From contig UGTZ01000001.1 of NCBI GenBank assembly GCA_900455085.1, positions 1,890,501-1,954,500 on the forward strand: 64,000 nucleotides of DNA, read 5' to 3'. The notes below the pieces were generated by a model, which was not told the DNA's origin, searched no databases, and was given only the letters and a program-made list of their open reading frames with translations. This document shows, piece by piece, positions 1-9,022 of the stretch (its first letter is position 1; every line of letters begins with the position of its first letter). The DNA is from Providencia rettgeri. Its GTDB lineage: Bacteria > Pseudomonadota > Gammaproteobacteria > Enterobacterales > Enterobacteriaceae. The position numbers and the translations under genes are program-made.

Positions 1-69
1 ATGAATGATTGTTTGTCAAAACCAACAACAATTGCAATTTTACGAGAGACCCTGACGCGCTACTGTTAA
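1..69 (+). CDS. rcsC: RcsC sensor kinase, last 22 residues (partial)
   Basis: The window opens inside an open frame that ends at TAA 67-69. It reads MNDCLSKPTTIAILRETLTR and then YC. This matches the end of the C-terminal receiver domain of RcsC, where a conserved Lys-Pro pair follows DDCLS in the E. coli protein. Convergent placement against rcsB is the conserved arrangement. RcsC is the hybrid histidine kinase at the top of the Rcs phosphorelay. The rest of the gene lies before the window, so nothing can be said about its other domains. Confidence 0.85.
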   Translation: MNDCLSKPTTIAILRETLTRYC

Positions 70-92
70 ATATACTTAAAGATGAATGCAAA

Positions 93-120
93 AATAAAAA
101 CCCATAACTGGGTTTTTATT
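93..120. terminator. Bidirectional terminator between rcsC and rcsB
   Basis: A perfect 12-bp inverted repeat (93-104 and 109-120) with a TAAC loop. It has A-rich and T-rich arms, so it can end both the rcsC transcript from the left and the rcsDB transcript from the right. Confidence 0.85.
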
Positions 121-147
121 GGTGTAGTCTTATCATTGAAATGAAAC

Positions 148-798
148 TCACTCTGAAGGCGAGTTATCAATACTTACAGAAGAAAGGTAATTTAGCAGCG
201 CAATATCATTTTCAACGCCTAATTTCAGCATGGCTGATTTTTTCTGGCTACTGATCGTTTTTATGCTACGGTTAAGTTTTTTCGCAATTTCAGTGACTAA
301 AAAGCCTTCAGCAAATAAACGTAGTACTTCACTTTCTTTTGGTGATAAGCGTTTATCGCCGTAGCCACTTGCATTGACTTTTTCCAGTAGCTTACTCACA
401 CTTTCTGGCGTGAATTTTTTGCCTTTCTGTAAAGCGGCTAAAGCTTTAGGTAAATCAGCTGGTGCGCCTTGTTTTAACACTATCCCTTCAATATCCAGCT
501 CTAATATTGCGCTAAGAATGGCTGGGTTATTGTTCATTGTGAGAACAATGATTGATAGATCAGGATAATGCCGTTTGATGTATTTGATTAAAGTAATACC
601 ATCGCCATATTTATCACCTGGCATTGATAAATCAGTAACTAGCACGTCTGCATTTAAGCGTGCTAAGTTATTAATCAAAGAGGTTGAGTCCTCAAATTCC
701 CCTACGATATTCACCCATTCAATTTGTTCAAGTGATTTTCTGATGCCGAAAAGAACGATAGGGTGATCATCGGCAACAATGACATTTAGGTTATTCAT
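148..798 (-). CDS. rcsB: Response regulator RcsB
   Basis: 216 residues, the family's normal length. The receiver domain (about 1-125) has the acidic pair D10-D11 and the phospho-acceptor D56 in VTDLSMPGDKYGDG. The C-terminal LuxR-type helix-turn-helix (about 150-205) contains LSPKESEVLRLFAEGF. RcsB receives phosphate from RcsD and controls capsule, motility and envelope-stress genes, alone or as a heterodimer with RcsA-type partners. It starts one base after the rcsD stop codon, so the two genes are probably co-transcribed and translationally coupled. A terminator follows. Identification is firm. Confidence 0.97.
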   Translation of the reverse strand: MNNLNVIVADDHPIVLFGIRKSLEQIEWVNIVGEFEDSTSLINNLARLNADVLVTDLSMPGDKYGDGITLIKYIKRHYPDLSIIVLTMNNNPAILSAILELDIEGIVLKQGAPADLPKALAALQKGKKFTPESVSKLLEKVNASGYGDKRLSPKESEVLRLFAEGFLVTEIAKKLNRSIKTISSQKKSAMLKLGVENDIALLNYLSSVSIDNSPSE

Positions 799-799
799 A

Positions 800-3499
800 T
801 TATTGGTTACCTTCTGGCATTAGTTTTTTGACTGAATTATCCAGCATGCTAATGCAATTTTTTATTTCCAATCCGTTTTCATCTGCTATGTAACGCTCCA
901 AATCTTCACAAAGCTTATGAAGAAAAGTAAATTCGAGCATAGCAAAAACTCCTTTTAAACGATGTGCAGTGTTTTTCAATTCGGTCAAATCCTCAACACT
1001 TTCACTATTATACAGTTTATTAATATCTATCGGTACTGTTGTGATAAACAAATCTAGATATCCACTATTTGCTAGTATTAATTGATAACTTGCAATTGCA
1101 TCTTCTATTGATTCATTCGAGGTTCGTGAAACCGTTTGGTCATCAACATTGTGAAAAATCAGATTATTAGAATGCTCATGTTCATGATCCGTGTTTTCGA
1201 TCAGTAATGAGATGGCATCAATTAATTCATCAGCAAAATTATAGTTAGCTTCGATGTAATGAGGTTGTAATTGGTTTATTCCTGAAAGAGTACCATTTAC
1301 TTTAACAATATTTTCAAAATATTCCTCATTATTATCAGTTATCAAGAGATCCCAGTTGGTATGAGGGGAACTCTCACTTAAGTCCAAATATTCTGCTCCA
1401 TAATTAGTTAATATATTCCTAACAATCCGTGAAATATCTGCATTATGTATGTTTAAGCGTATACAAACATCTTCCAATAAAGCCGGGTAGTCTTTAACTA
1501 GTAACTCTTTAGCTGCAGGTAGCGTAATTTCATAATGAGTGCCGATTGCATCACTAGAACGAATAGAAAAAGCACCATTCATTTTTTTTACCAGTAGTTT
1601 GCATAAATAAAATGTTATACCTGAACGTGTATAGTTAGAGGAATTTAAAATCTGTCCAGTAAAAGGACTTTGCAAATTACTCAGTTCTTGATTACTTACG
1701 CCAGTCCCACTGTCTCTAATATTCAGTAAGATGATATTTTTACTAGCATTATAAGATAACGTGAATGAAATTTTTCCAAAAGAGGTTGTTGCAATAGAAT
1801 AATCCCAAATTAGCTGTATTAATTGCTTTAAATAATCCAGATTAGCCACGATAAGCGAATCTGGATTGAGATTATTATGAAAATAAAGCGCTAACCCTTT
1901 GTTATTACACTGCGATAAGTTTTGTTTTAAAAATTGACTCACAAGGTTACTGATAGAAACGTTCTCTGTTTTTACGGGGTCAGTTTGAGACTCAAGTTGA
2001 TTTAATAAGTTAATATTTTTAAACCAGCGATTAATATGAAAAAGCTGATTTTCAATTTCTAAAATAAATGCACGATTATTTATATTGGCAATTTCGGATA
2101 GTTTGGTTAATTGATTATCAACTTTAATTAGTGAAGGCAATATTTCACTACACATATTCTCAAATACAGCTTTACGCATATGAATATTTTTTTTGTATTC
2201 GCGATTCGCTAATTCTTGGCGTTTTTGGGTTAATGCTTCTTTATCTTTATCCGTAATAATGAAGAGAACTGTATTGGATTTTGATATGTTATCGACAAGA
2301 ACAACTTCATAGACAATATTTTCGATAGAAACTTGAATAACATCATGATTTTCCATGGCTATTTCTTTAATGTGAACCAGATCCATGGAAGGTAATAGTT
2401 GATTAGCAATATCATTGCTCAGAATTTTTTTGTTAGTGTTAAAGTCGTAAACTAAAATGCCGTACGAAATATGACTGATAATATCGCTAGTCAGTGCTTC
2501 ATTAAAATTCAGTTCTTGCAACATATTTGTATTGGGAGAAATCAGGCGTTTACGGATAAAGAGCATAATCAGCAAAGCAAAAAAGATCATGATAAGCATG
2601 CCAGTCATTAGCCATAAGTTATAGCTAATGACATTAAAAATAATGCTTTTTAATGAAACATGGTAATAAAGTTGATAACTGGTACCGTCAATAGGGTGGG
2701 AGAAGATGAGGTTAGTTCCAACCCAAGTTGTATGAGACTCATTGCTTCCTGTGCTTGCAGGGCGTGTATTTATAGTAAAAAAATCCCCATTTAAATTTGG
2801 GGGGATCAGTGAATTGATCGAAATATCAAAAGATATGACGCTCGTTAACTGCCCTGGAGAATTAAACATCAGCCGATAAGTATAGTAATAAAGGTTATCA
2901 GGGGAGTATTTTTGAATATTTGAAATTATTTCCCGTCGATCTAACAATGTTGATTGTGTCAACATATCAGCGCGCTTTTCTTCTGCCGTTAAGGTGAGAT
3001 AACTTTCTTTAAATCGTAGCTCAGGTTTAAGGATTGAATGGGTGGTTACTAAGACTAGTGTATTGTCTAACCCATTGAGATAATACATCGAGTTATATTC
3101 ATTACGGGCACCCCAGACAATCTCCATATAATTTGCAAGCTTAGAGGCTAAAACATTACTACTTTGCTTATTATTACCAAATACAATGGCATCGATTGAT
3201 TGGTTGGCGCTACTTAACCAAAAAATATCATGGCGCATTCCTGTCACAGTGAGATTATCGGCGGGAGGTACTGATGTCTTTTCATTGGCAATTTTGTAGA
3301 TATGGCTCGCTTGATAACGATAATCTTCGATTTGATAGGCTAACCGACTCGCCATACTGTTCAAACTAGTCTGACGGCTTTGAACCAATGCTTGATAGTA
3401 GTTAAATAGCGATAAAAAAAGCATTACTATTAGCAACAGAATAAATGCTGCGAAAATACGAAAAAGAGTGTTTGGCTTTAATAATGATTGTTTGTACAT
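800..3499 (-). CDS. rcsD: Phosphotransferase RcsD (HPt protein of the Rcs relay)
   Basis: 899 residues (E. coli RcsD is about 890). It has an N-terminal membrane segment at about 13-33, a periplasmic region and a second membrane segment near 290-315. A degenerate histidine-kinase-like core follows, including an ATPase-like stretch with RDSGTGVSNQEL. The C-terminal HPt domain carries the phospho-accepting histidine at about 846 in AHRLKGVFAML. RcsD passes phosphate from RcsC to RcsB. It lies directly upstream of rcsB with a 1-nt gap. The order rcsD-rcsB, convergent with rcsC, is the standard locus. Confidence 0.96.
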   Translation of the reverse strand: MYKQSLLKPNTLFRIFAAFILLLIVMLFLSLFNYYQALVQSRQTSLNSMASRLAYQIEDYRYQASHIYKIANEKTSVPPADNLTVTGMRHDIFWLSSANQSIDAIVFGNNKQSSNVLASKLANYMEIVWGARNEYNSMYYLNGLDNTLVLVTTHSILKPELRFKESYLTLTAEEKRADMLTQSTLLDRREIISNIQKYSPDNLYYYTYRLMFNSPGQLTSVISFDISINSLIPPNLNGDFFTINTRPASTGSNESHTTWVGTNLIFSHPIDGTSYQLYYHVSLKSIIFNVISYNLWLMTGMLIMIFFALLIMLFIRKRLISPNTNMLQELNFNEALTSDIISHISYGILVYDFNTNKKILSNDIANQLLPSMDLVHIKEIAMENHDVIQVSIENIVYEVVLVDNISKSNTVLFIITDKDKEALTQKRQELANREYKKNIHMRKAVFENMCSEILPSLIKVDNQLTKLSEIANINNRAFILEIENQLFHINRWFKNINLLNQLESQTDPVKTENVSISNLVSQFLKQNLSQCNNKGLALYFHNNLNPDSLIVANLDYLKQLIQLIWDYSIATTSFGKISFTLSYNASKNIILLNIRDSGTGVSNQELSNLQSPFTGQILNSSNYTRSGITFYLCKLLVKKMNGAFSIRSSDAIGTHYEITLPAAKELLVKDYPALLEDVCIRLNIHNADISRIVRNILTNYGAEYLDLSESSPHTNWDLLITDNNEEYFENIVKVNGTLSGINQLQPHYIEANYNFADELIDAISLLIENTDHEHEHSNNLIFHNVDDQTVSRTSNESIEDAIASYQLILANSGYLDLFITTVPIDINKLYNSESVEDLTELKNTAHRLKGVFAMLEFTFLHKLCEDLERYIADENGLEIKNCISMLDNSVKKLMPEGNQ

Positions 3500-3673
3500 A
3501 CTGTAGCAAGTCGTCCCGTCGGCTAAAATATTATTAGATTAAAAATCATACGCCTAGAGAAAGGATAGACACCGATTTTGCACAGATACTACCATTTTTC
3601 TTGGGAAAGAGAGAGTGATTGAGTGAAGATTAGCCAAACGAAGTAAAAAAATCAATTTTTTTACTTTCAGGGG

Positions 3674-3702
3674 TAGACAAGTTGCAGGGATTCCTCCATA
3701 AT
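3674..3702 (+). promoter_or_regulatory. Probable sigma-70 promoter of the tRNA pair
   Basis: TAGACA (3674-3679) is followed after exactly 17 nt by CATAAT (3697-3702). A GC-rich stretch (CGCGCCCC) lies just before the tRNA, as in stringently controlled stable-RNA promoters. The identification rests on motif and position only. Confidence 0.65.
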
Positions 3703-3712
3703 CGCGCCCCAT

Positions 3713-3800
<88 letters not shown>

Positions 3801-3805
3801 TATTC

Positions 3806-3881
<76 letters not shown>

Positions 3882-3887
3882 AATAAG

Positions 3888-3931
3888 AACCCGTTATTTT
3901 CCATAGTAATATGAAAGATAACGGGTTTTTT
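3888..3931 (+). terminator. Terminator of the tRNA-Ser/tRNA-Thr transcript
   Basis: AACCCGTTAT (3888-3897) pairs with ATAACGGGTT (3918-3927) and is followed by a T run. The hairpin sits directly behind the tRNA pair. Confidence 0.85.
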
Positions 3932-4029
3932 CTTGTTTGTAATTCATGTCATTTTACCCCTTCTAGTTGCTGATAAGTACATCGAGAACATCACCACTCA
4001 AATGATTTTAAAACAATGAGAGAGTAGAT

Positions 4030-4164
4030 ATGGCTGAGATGAAATTAAAATCTCAGATGGATATTCGGGTTAACGACAGAACTGGTAAGGAGAATAGTGA
4101 AAGGTGGTTAGGGTATCCCTATGATAGGAGGAGCTATCCACTCTATAAGTGGCTACAATCTTAG
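4030..4164 (+). CDS. Small hypothetical ORF (44 aa)
   Basis: ATG 4030 to TAG 4162-4164 encodes 44 residues, highly charged and rich in Arg, Lys and Tyr, ending in YPLYKWLQS. No clear ribosome-binding site is visible and the family is not recognised. It may be a relic of a gene inserted behind the tRNAs, or a chance frame. Confidence 0.2.
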   Translation: MAEMKLKSQMDIRVNDRTGKENSERWLGYPYDRRSYPLYKWLQS

Positions 4165-4520
4165 GCTAATTTACAGATCTTATGTTTTCTCATAGTAGTC
4201 TATGGTTGATGGCATCAAGTTGCTAAAAATAGCGACTAAATTGACAAATATAAGCAAAATAATCCGTAAAATGACAAAAATGCATATTAATAATGAGATT
4301 AATTAATCCATATATGTGATAATTTTGTCAATTCACTACTGTTTAAGTGATTACGTTTTTAGTTTAATCGGCGTATCGTTCTGAAGAGGAAAAAGGAATC
4401 CGGCAGAGCTGCTGATTAGTTGGCATATTAAAAATCGAATATTGCTTAATAGTTTTGAAAAGGTTATCCGACCGTTATCTACTTAAGTAGAAGATGAATT
4501 TTAAGGATATTCAGCTAGTT

Positions 4521-4539
4521 GTGGGTGAAAACCCATTTT
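4521..4539 (+). promoter_or_regulatory. Small hairpin with T tract in the lpxP leader
   Basis: TGGGT-GAAA-ACCCA (4522-4535), extendable by one G-T pair, is followed by TTTT. The stem is short for a terminator. Its position, 85 nt before the lpxP start, would allow an attenuator-like or temperature-sensitive role, which is an inference. Confidence 0.3.
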
Positions 4540-4624
4540 GTTGTAGTAATCATGTTGAATTTAAAAGACTAAATATTGTCTAAAATAGCGTGCATTCTGC
4601 AAAAGCGAAGTATTGGGAGATATA

Positions 4625-5548
4625 ATGTACGCCAAAAACCCATTTTCACTGAAATTGGTCCATCCGAAGTACTTAGTAACATGGATGGGGGTTTTTATCT
4701 TATTTTTATTGGTTCAATTACCTTATAAATGGCAGATATCGTTAGGTGCTTTTTTAGGTATCAATTCGCGGTATTTTATTAAAAGAAGAGTATCAATAAT
4801 TAAACGAAACTTAGAGTTGTGTTTTCCGGACAAAAATAAAAATGAAATAGATATTCTGGTAAATGATAACCTAAAATCTTTGGGGATCGCATTATTTGAA
4901 ACTGGAATTGCCTGGTTTTGGAACGATAAAAGAGTTAAAAAGCTCTTTCAAGTAAAAGGAATGTCTAATTATTTAGATGCGATTGCGAAAAACAAAGGTG
5001 TAATAATTGTTGGGGTTCATTTTATGTCACTTGAGTTAGGTGGCCGGATTATGGGCCTTTGTTTCCCTGTTAATGCAATGTATCGGCCGCATAATAATAA
5101 AGCGATGGAATATATTCAAACAAAGGGACGGTGCCGTTCAGGTAAAGGAATGATTGACCGTAAAAATTTGAAATTTATGGTTCAAGAGTTAAAAAATGGT
5201 AAGTCCATATGGTTTGCACCCGACCAAGATTTTGGACGAAAAGGGACGATATTTGCGCCATTTTTTTCTGTAAAAAATAGTTCCACATCAAAGGGAACGT
5301 CAATACTTGCTCAATTATCTAAATCACCGACACTCACAGTAACATTATTGAGAAATAAGAGCGGTGCTAATTATGATTTGATACTGGGAAAAGAAATACC
5401 TGAGTACCCAAGTTGTAATGCATTACAGGATGCAACAGTAATTAACTCGGTTTTAGAGATGGAAATTATGAAAGCGCCAGAACAATATCTTTGGGCTCAT
5501 CGACGGTTTAAAACTAGGCCGGAAGGGGAAGTGTCACTTTATAGTTAG
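4625..5548 (+). CDS. lpxP: Lipid A palmitoleoyl/lauroyl acyltransferase, LpxP-like
   Basis: 307 residues from ATG 4625, chosen over the upstream in-frame TTG 4613 because GGGAGA sits 5 to 10 nt before it and the length matches E. coli LpxP (306). There is one N-terminal membrane segment (about 15-35). The LpxL/LpxP catalytic motif HX4E is HFMSLELGGR, and NAMYRPHNN and WFAPDQDFGRKG follow. The C-terminus (QYLWAHRRFKTRPEGE) is very close to LpxP. The enzyme adds a secondary acyl chain to Kdo2-lipid IVA at the inner membrane. LpxP is the cold-induced paralogue of LpxL. The HFMSLELGG spelling favours LpxP over LpxL, but substrate cannot be read from sequence. Confidence 0.9.
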   Translation: MYAKNPFSLKLVHPKYLVTWMGVFILFLLVQLPYKWQISLGAFLGINSRYFIKRRVSIIKRNLELCFPDKNKNEIDILVNDNLKSLGIALFETGIAWFWNDKRVKKLFQVKGMSNYLDAIAKNKGVIIVGVHFMSLELGGRIMGLCFPVNAMYRPHNNKAMEYIQTKGRCRSGKGMIDRKNLKFMVQELKNGKSIWFAPDQDFGRKGTIFAPFFSVKNSSTSKGTSILAQLSKSPTLTVTLLRNKSGANYDLILGKEIPEYPSCNALQDATVINSVLEMEIMKAPEQYLWAHRRFKTRPEGEVSLYS

Positions 5549-5653
5549 CTTTATATTTATCTATAGCAGTAAAGGCAATCGTGATTAAAAGGAATTAGTT
5601 GGCTTTTTACTGATAACCCTTTTTGTATTATAGTTTTTTTAGACTCATAATAT

Positions 5654-5686
5654 AAAACGAGATAAATAAACCTTTTATCTCGTTTT
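5654..5686. terminator. Terminator after lpxP
   Basis: A 13-bp perfect stem: AAAACGAGATAAA (5654-5666) with TTTATCTCGTTTT (5674-5686) and a 7-nt loop. A- and T-rich arms allow termination from either side. Confidence 0.8.
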
Positions 5687-6082
5687 AATCATAAGTTATA
5701 GTCTTGTTTAGTACGGATTTTTTTGTTAGAACCAGCTGTGTAGCATAAAGTATGATAATGAAAATATAAAAATTACCATTAGGTGTTGGAGTACCTTTAA
5801 AAACAAAAGAAATCTTCTTATTTGATTCATTGTTTCCTGCTTTGGCTAACAAAAAGAGTAGTTAATTAAAAAGTTTTATTCTGTGTAGTAACGCTAATTA
5901 TAAAATACTAGTTTGTATATAAAATATTACAAAAATGTGAAATGTTTTACGCTTAATAAGTAAAAATATCTAATTTAAAAATATTTAACAAATAACTGAT
6001 CATTTATTGCGTAAAAATAGAACTACCTTCAATAACGATATTAATCGAAGGCAATTCTATTATAGAGTTACTTTAGAATAAA
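5687..6082. other. Intergenic region between the lpxP terminator and gltP
   Basis: About 400 nt of very AT-rich sequence with no credible coding frame. A weak hairpin (CCTTC 6026-6030 with GAAGG 6047-6051), followed on the minus strand by TTCTATTTTT, could end gltP transcription. Confidence 0.45.
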
Positions 6083-7390
6083 CTAAAAACTATTTTCATA
6101 TTCTCGAGCTTTTTTATCGTCATAATTATGTTCCCATTTGGCGATAACCAGAGCGGCTAGAGCATTACCTACCACATTAAGTGCCGTACGTGCCATATCT
6201 AGAATTCTGTCAACACCTGCGATGAATGCTAACCCTTCTAATGGAATACCTACACTTCCTAGCGTGGCAAGAAGAACAACAAATGAAACACCTGGGACAC
6301 CAGCAATACCTTTAGAAGTGATCATAAGCGTAAATACTAAGATAAGCTCTTGCCCAATGGAGAGTTCGATACCATAAAGTTGGGCTATAAAAATAGCGGC
6401 AATACTTTGGTATAGTGTCGAGCCATCTAAGTTAAATGAATAACCAATTGGAATAACAAAGCTTGTTACAGACTTAGGCGCTCCGTATTTTTCCATTTTA
6501 TCCATAATACGAGGAAGTACGGTTTCAGAGCTGGCCGTCGAATAAGCGAGTAACAATTCATCTTTTAATATTTTCATCAAAGTGAAAATATTAATTCGAC
6601 AATAACGGGCAACTAATCCTAATACAACAACCGCAAAAAATATAATTGCACAATGGACGAGTATAACCAGTTTCAATAAAGGAACTAATGATGAGAAACC
6701 AAAGTTAGCAACGGTAACGGATATTAATGCGAAAACCCCGATTGGAGCATACATCATAATCATATTTGTTACGCGGAACATTGTTTCAGAGAAAGTCTGT
6801 AATACATTGAGTAATGGTTGTTTTTTCTCTAATGGTAAAGAAGAAAGCCCTAAGCCAAATAATACAGCAAAAAAGATGACGGGGAGCATATCACCACTCG
6901 CCATCGCTGCAAAAATATTACTTGGAACTAAAGTGAGGATCGTATTAATGATCCCGGAAGGGTGGCTTTCAACTTCTTGAGTGGTTTTTTCATATTGTGA
7001 AATATCGACTTGTGTTAATTGTGACATGTCGATACCAACACCCGGTTGGAATATATTGGCAAAAGAGATACCGACGATAATGGCAATTGTAGTAATAATT
7101 TCAAAATAAAGGATAGTTTTAAAACCGAGAGAACCTAGTTGCTTGGTATTACCAACTCCTGCTATTCCAACAATTAGGGTCGATATAACAATAGGAACAA
7201 CAATCATTTTGATTAACTGAATAAATATTTTACCAGCCGGAGATAGAATATTTAAAATCAACCAATCTTTGTACTCTGTATTATCATGTAAAAGCGCACC
7301 AGCAATAACGCCCAAAATAAGAGCAACCAATATTTGCCATCCTAGGCCAAATTTAAACGGTTTTTTTTTAGTCACTTGGTTTAATGTCAT
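6083..7390 (-). CDS. gltP: Glutamate/aspartate:proton symporter GltP
   Basis: 435 residues, a member of the dicarboxylate/amino acid:cation symporter family. The sequence follows E. coli GltP closely almost end to end: LSPAGKIFIQLIKMIVVPIV near residue 50, the serine-rich re-entrant loop AYSTASSETVLPRI, GYSFNLDGSTLYQS, and the C-terminal block ITSKGIAGVPGVSFVV. Eight membrane helices plus two re-entrant hairpins are expected in the inner membrane. It imports L-glutamate and L-aspartate with protons. It stands alone, with a long AT-rich upstream region. Confidence 0.95.
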   Translation of the reverse strand: MTLNQVTKKKPFKFGLGWQILVALILGVIAGALLHDNTEYKDWLILNILSPAGKIFIQLIKMIVVPIVISTLIVGIAGVGNTKQLGSLGFKTILYFEIITTIAIIVGISFANIFQPGVGIDMSQLTQVDISQYEKTTQEVESHPSGIINTILTLVPSNIFAAMASGDMLPVIFFAVLFGLGLSSLPLEKKQPLLNVLQTFSETMFRVTNMIMMYAPIGVFALISVTVANFGFSSLVPLLKLVILVHCAIIFFAVVVLGLVARYCRINIFTLMKILKDELLLAYSTASSETVLPRIMDKMEKYGAPKSVTSFVIPIGYSFNLDGSTLYQSIAAIFIAQLYGIELSIGQELILVFTLMITSKGIAGVPGVSFVVLLATLGSVGIPLEGLAFIAGVDRILDMARTALNVVGNALAALVIAKWEHNYDDKKAREYENSF

Positions 7391-7954
7391 AATGAAATCT
7401 CATTTTATATTAATAATTCTTATGTATGTCTTTTTATTATCATAAATTTTATATCGAATATTCGAGAAAACTACAACTATTAACTCGATAAATTTGAGTA
7501 ATTCCAATGTGGAATTTATATCAATTTGTTTGTTTTGTTAAATTATAATATAATAATAAAGTTTTATGTTAAATATTATATGTGAATGTGAGTTTTAGGT
7601 GAGTTTTGAAGGTAAATTAATATTTAAAGTAAATGGAGTAAATGTTTTAAAATTGTTAATAAAAAGGTTTATTGTAGTGCTTGTTTTTCGCCGATAAAAC
7701 TAAATAGAGTGAAAAATAGCCACTAAAAGTTTTATTTTTATTGGAAAGGTTTCTGAATGTGATTTTATGTTTAAATCATTCTATTTAATTAGTTAACAAA
7801 AATAGAATTTAATCTAATAGAATTATGGCTAGATAATGAAGCATTATTAAAATATAAAAGTTATTGCGATAAATGATTTCTCACTAAAATTTATGTAATG
7901 AAATTAGTGAAGAATAGAGAAATTTAATAATAGACAAATTAAACTTTAAATAAC
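7391..7954. other. AT-rich intergenic region upstream of gltP
   Basis: About 560 nt between gltP and the GntR gene. No ORF of coding quality, RNA gene or strong palindrome was found. It presumably holds the gltP promoter, but no single -35/-10 pair stands out. Confidence 0.4.
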
Positions 7955-8617
7955 TCAAAGAGCAGATTGTTTCCGTTTAAGTGCAGCGAGTAATGTGCGT
8001 TCAGAAAGGTCTAAGTAATTACGCAACATATTAGCCGCATCTAAATTTTGGCCAGAATCTAATAAGTTAAGAATAGAGTGGTTTTTATCAATATAGGGAG
8101 CATACAAAATTTTAGGGTCATTGAGGTGACCAAAGGCCAGTCGTAATTCAGCTGACACATTACGGTATAATTTAATTAAACGTTCGCTGTCGGATAACTC
8201 GACAATGGCAGTATGAAATTTCATATTTGCAGTACCTACACCGACCCAGTTCTCGGTCTTTTCATGTTCACGAGCTTCTTGAACAGCATCTTTCATTTTA
8301 TGAACTGATGGATGCAAGGCATATGCATGAGTTAACGCATCACACTCAATAAGCCGGCGAACTTGGTAGATATCGATAATGGCGGACATATCAGGGACTG
8401 AGACAAATACACCCTTATTTGGAGCATAAGTTAACAAACCTTCCTGCGTAAGTACGCGAAATACTTCTCGCAATGTGTTGCGAGAGATATCGAGTTCTTC
8501 ACTTAATGTTGCTTCAGATAAGCGCTGACCCGGCGTGATCTCCCCAACTGTTATCTTATAACGTATAACTTCTGCAATAGTGACAGATAAAGTTTGTGCA
8601 ACAGGTTGTTTTTTCAT
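7955..8617 (-). CDS. GntR-family regulator, FCD (FadR-like) subgroup
   Basis: 220 residues. The N-terminal winged helix (about 10-75) has the GntR signature GEITPGQRLSEATLSEELDISRNTLREVFRVLTQEGLL. The C-terminal all-helical FCD ligand-binding domain (about 85-210) keeps the metal/ligand histidines (for example in NMKFHTAIVELSDS). It is divergent from the 5-oxoproline operon across 405 nt, so it probably controls that operon with an organic-acid ligand such as 5-oxoproline or a related acid. The ligand is an inference from context. The KipR regulator of the B. subtilis kip cluster is IclR-type, so this is a different regulator in an equivalent place. Confidence 0.85.
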   Translation of the reverse strand: MKKQPVAQTLSVTIAEVIRYKITVGEITPGQRLSEATLSEELDISRNTLREVFRVLTQEGLLTYAPNKGVFVSVPDMSAIIDIYQVRRLIECDALTHAYALHPSVHKMKDAVQEAREHEKTENWVGVGTANMKFHTAIVELSDSERLIKLYRNVSAELRLAFGHLNDPKILYAPYIDKNHSILNLLDSGQNLDAANMLRNYLDLSERTLLAALKRKQSAL

Positions 8618-8723
8618 AATAAAGGCTAATTTTAGTCTCAGGGGTAATAATTCGTTATATTCACATATTCAAGTTATAGCAGCAAGTTTCCTTTCTTTTT
8701 TACTCATCCCATTTCCTGTATTT

Positions 8724-8770
8724 GCACAAAAATAGTGAAATTATAAATTTATCGCACCAACTTGGTGCGA
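8724..8770. promoter_or_regulatory. Probable NtrC (GlnG) enhancer sites upstream of the pxp operon
   Basis: A perfect 9-1-9 palindrome at 8752-8770 (TCGCACCAACTTGGTGCGA) contains GCACCA-N3-TGGTGC, the NtrC consensus, closely matching the glnA enhancer sites. A weaker half-match (GCACAAAAATAGTGA, 8724-8738) lies exactly 30 bp upstream, the helical spacing seen for paired NtrC sites. It sits about 190 bp before the sigma-54 promoter. The alternative is an operator for the divergent GntR regulator, but FCD operators usually contain a TNGTNNNACNA core, which is absent. Confidence 0.7.
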
Positions 8771-8941
8771 ACTAGTCGATAAGCAATATGCTTATGCAGT
8801 AAAAATTGTTAAAAAAGTGATCTCGTCTTGATTTTTAAACGAGCAATTACGATTTTTATTGATTGTTTATTCATCATTTAATACTAATTGTTCAACAATC
8901 TATTAAAAATGAATTAACAATATAGATAACAAGTAGAACAA

Positions 8942-8957
8942 TGGCACGATAATTGCC
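8942..8957 (+). promoter_or_regulatory. Sigma-54 (RpoN) -24/-12 promoter of the pxp operon
   Basis: TGGCACG-ATAA-TTGC matches the sigma-54 consensus TGGCACG-N4-TTGCW at every fixed position except the final W. The invariant GG (8943-8944) and GC (8955-8956) have the required spacing. It lies 66 nt before the first gene's start. Confidence 0.85.
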
Positions 8958-9022
8958 TTAGTGATTGTGACATTAACAACCATATTAATAATTAAAACAA
9001 TAACTATTAGAGGAGTATGCAC

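Larger units (their letters stand above)
3932..4624. other. Long gene-poor region between the tRNAs and lpxP
   Basis: About 690 nt with no convincing gene. It holds one short open frame (4030-4164) and a small hairpin followed by TTTT near 4521-4539. The space directly downstream of tRNA genes is a common integration position, but no integrase or attachment-site duplication is visible. Part of it is probably the lpxP promoter and 5' leader. Confidence 0.5.
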
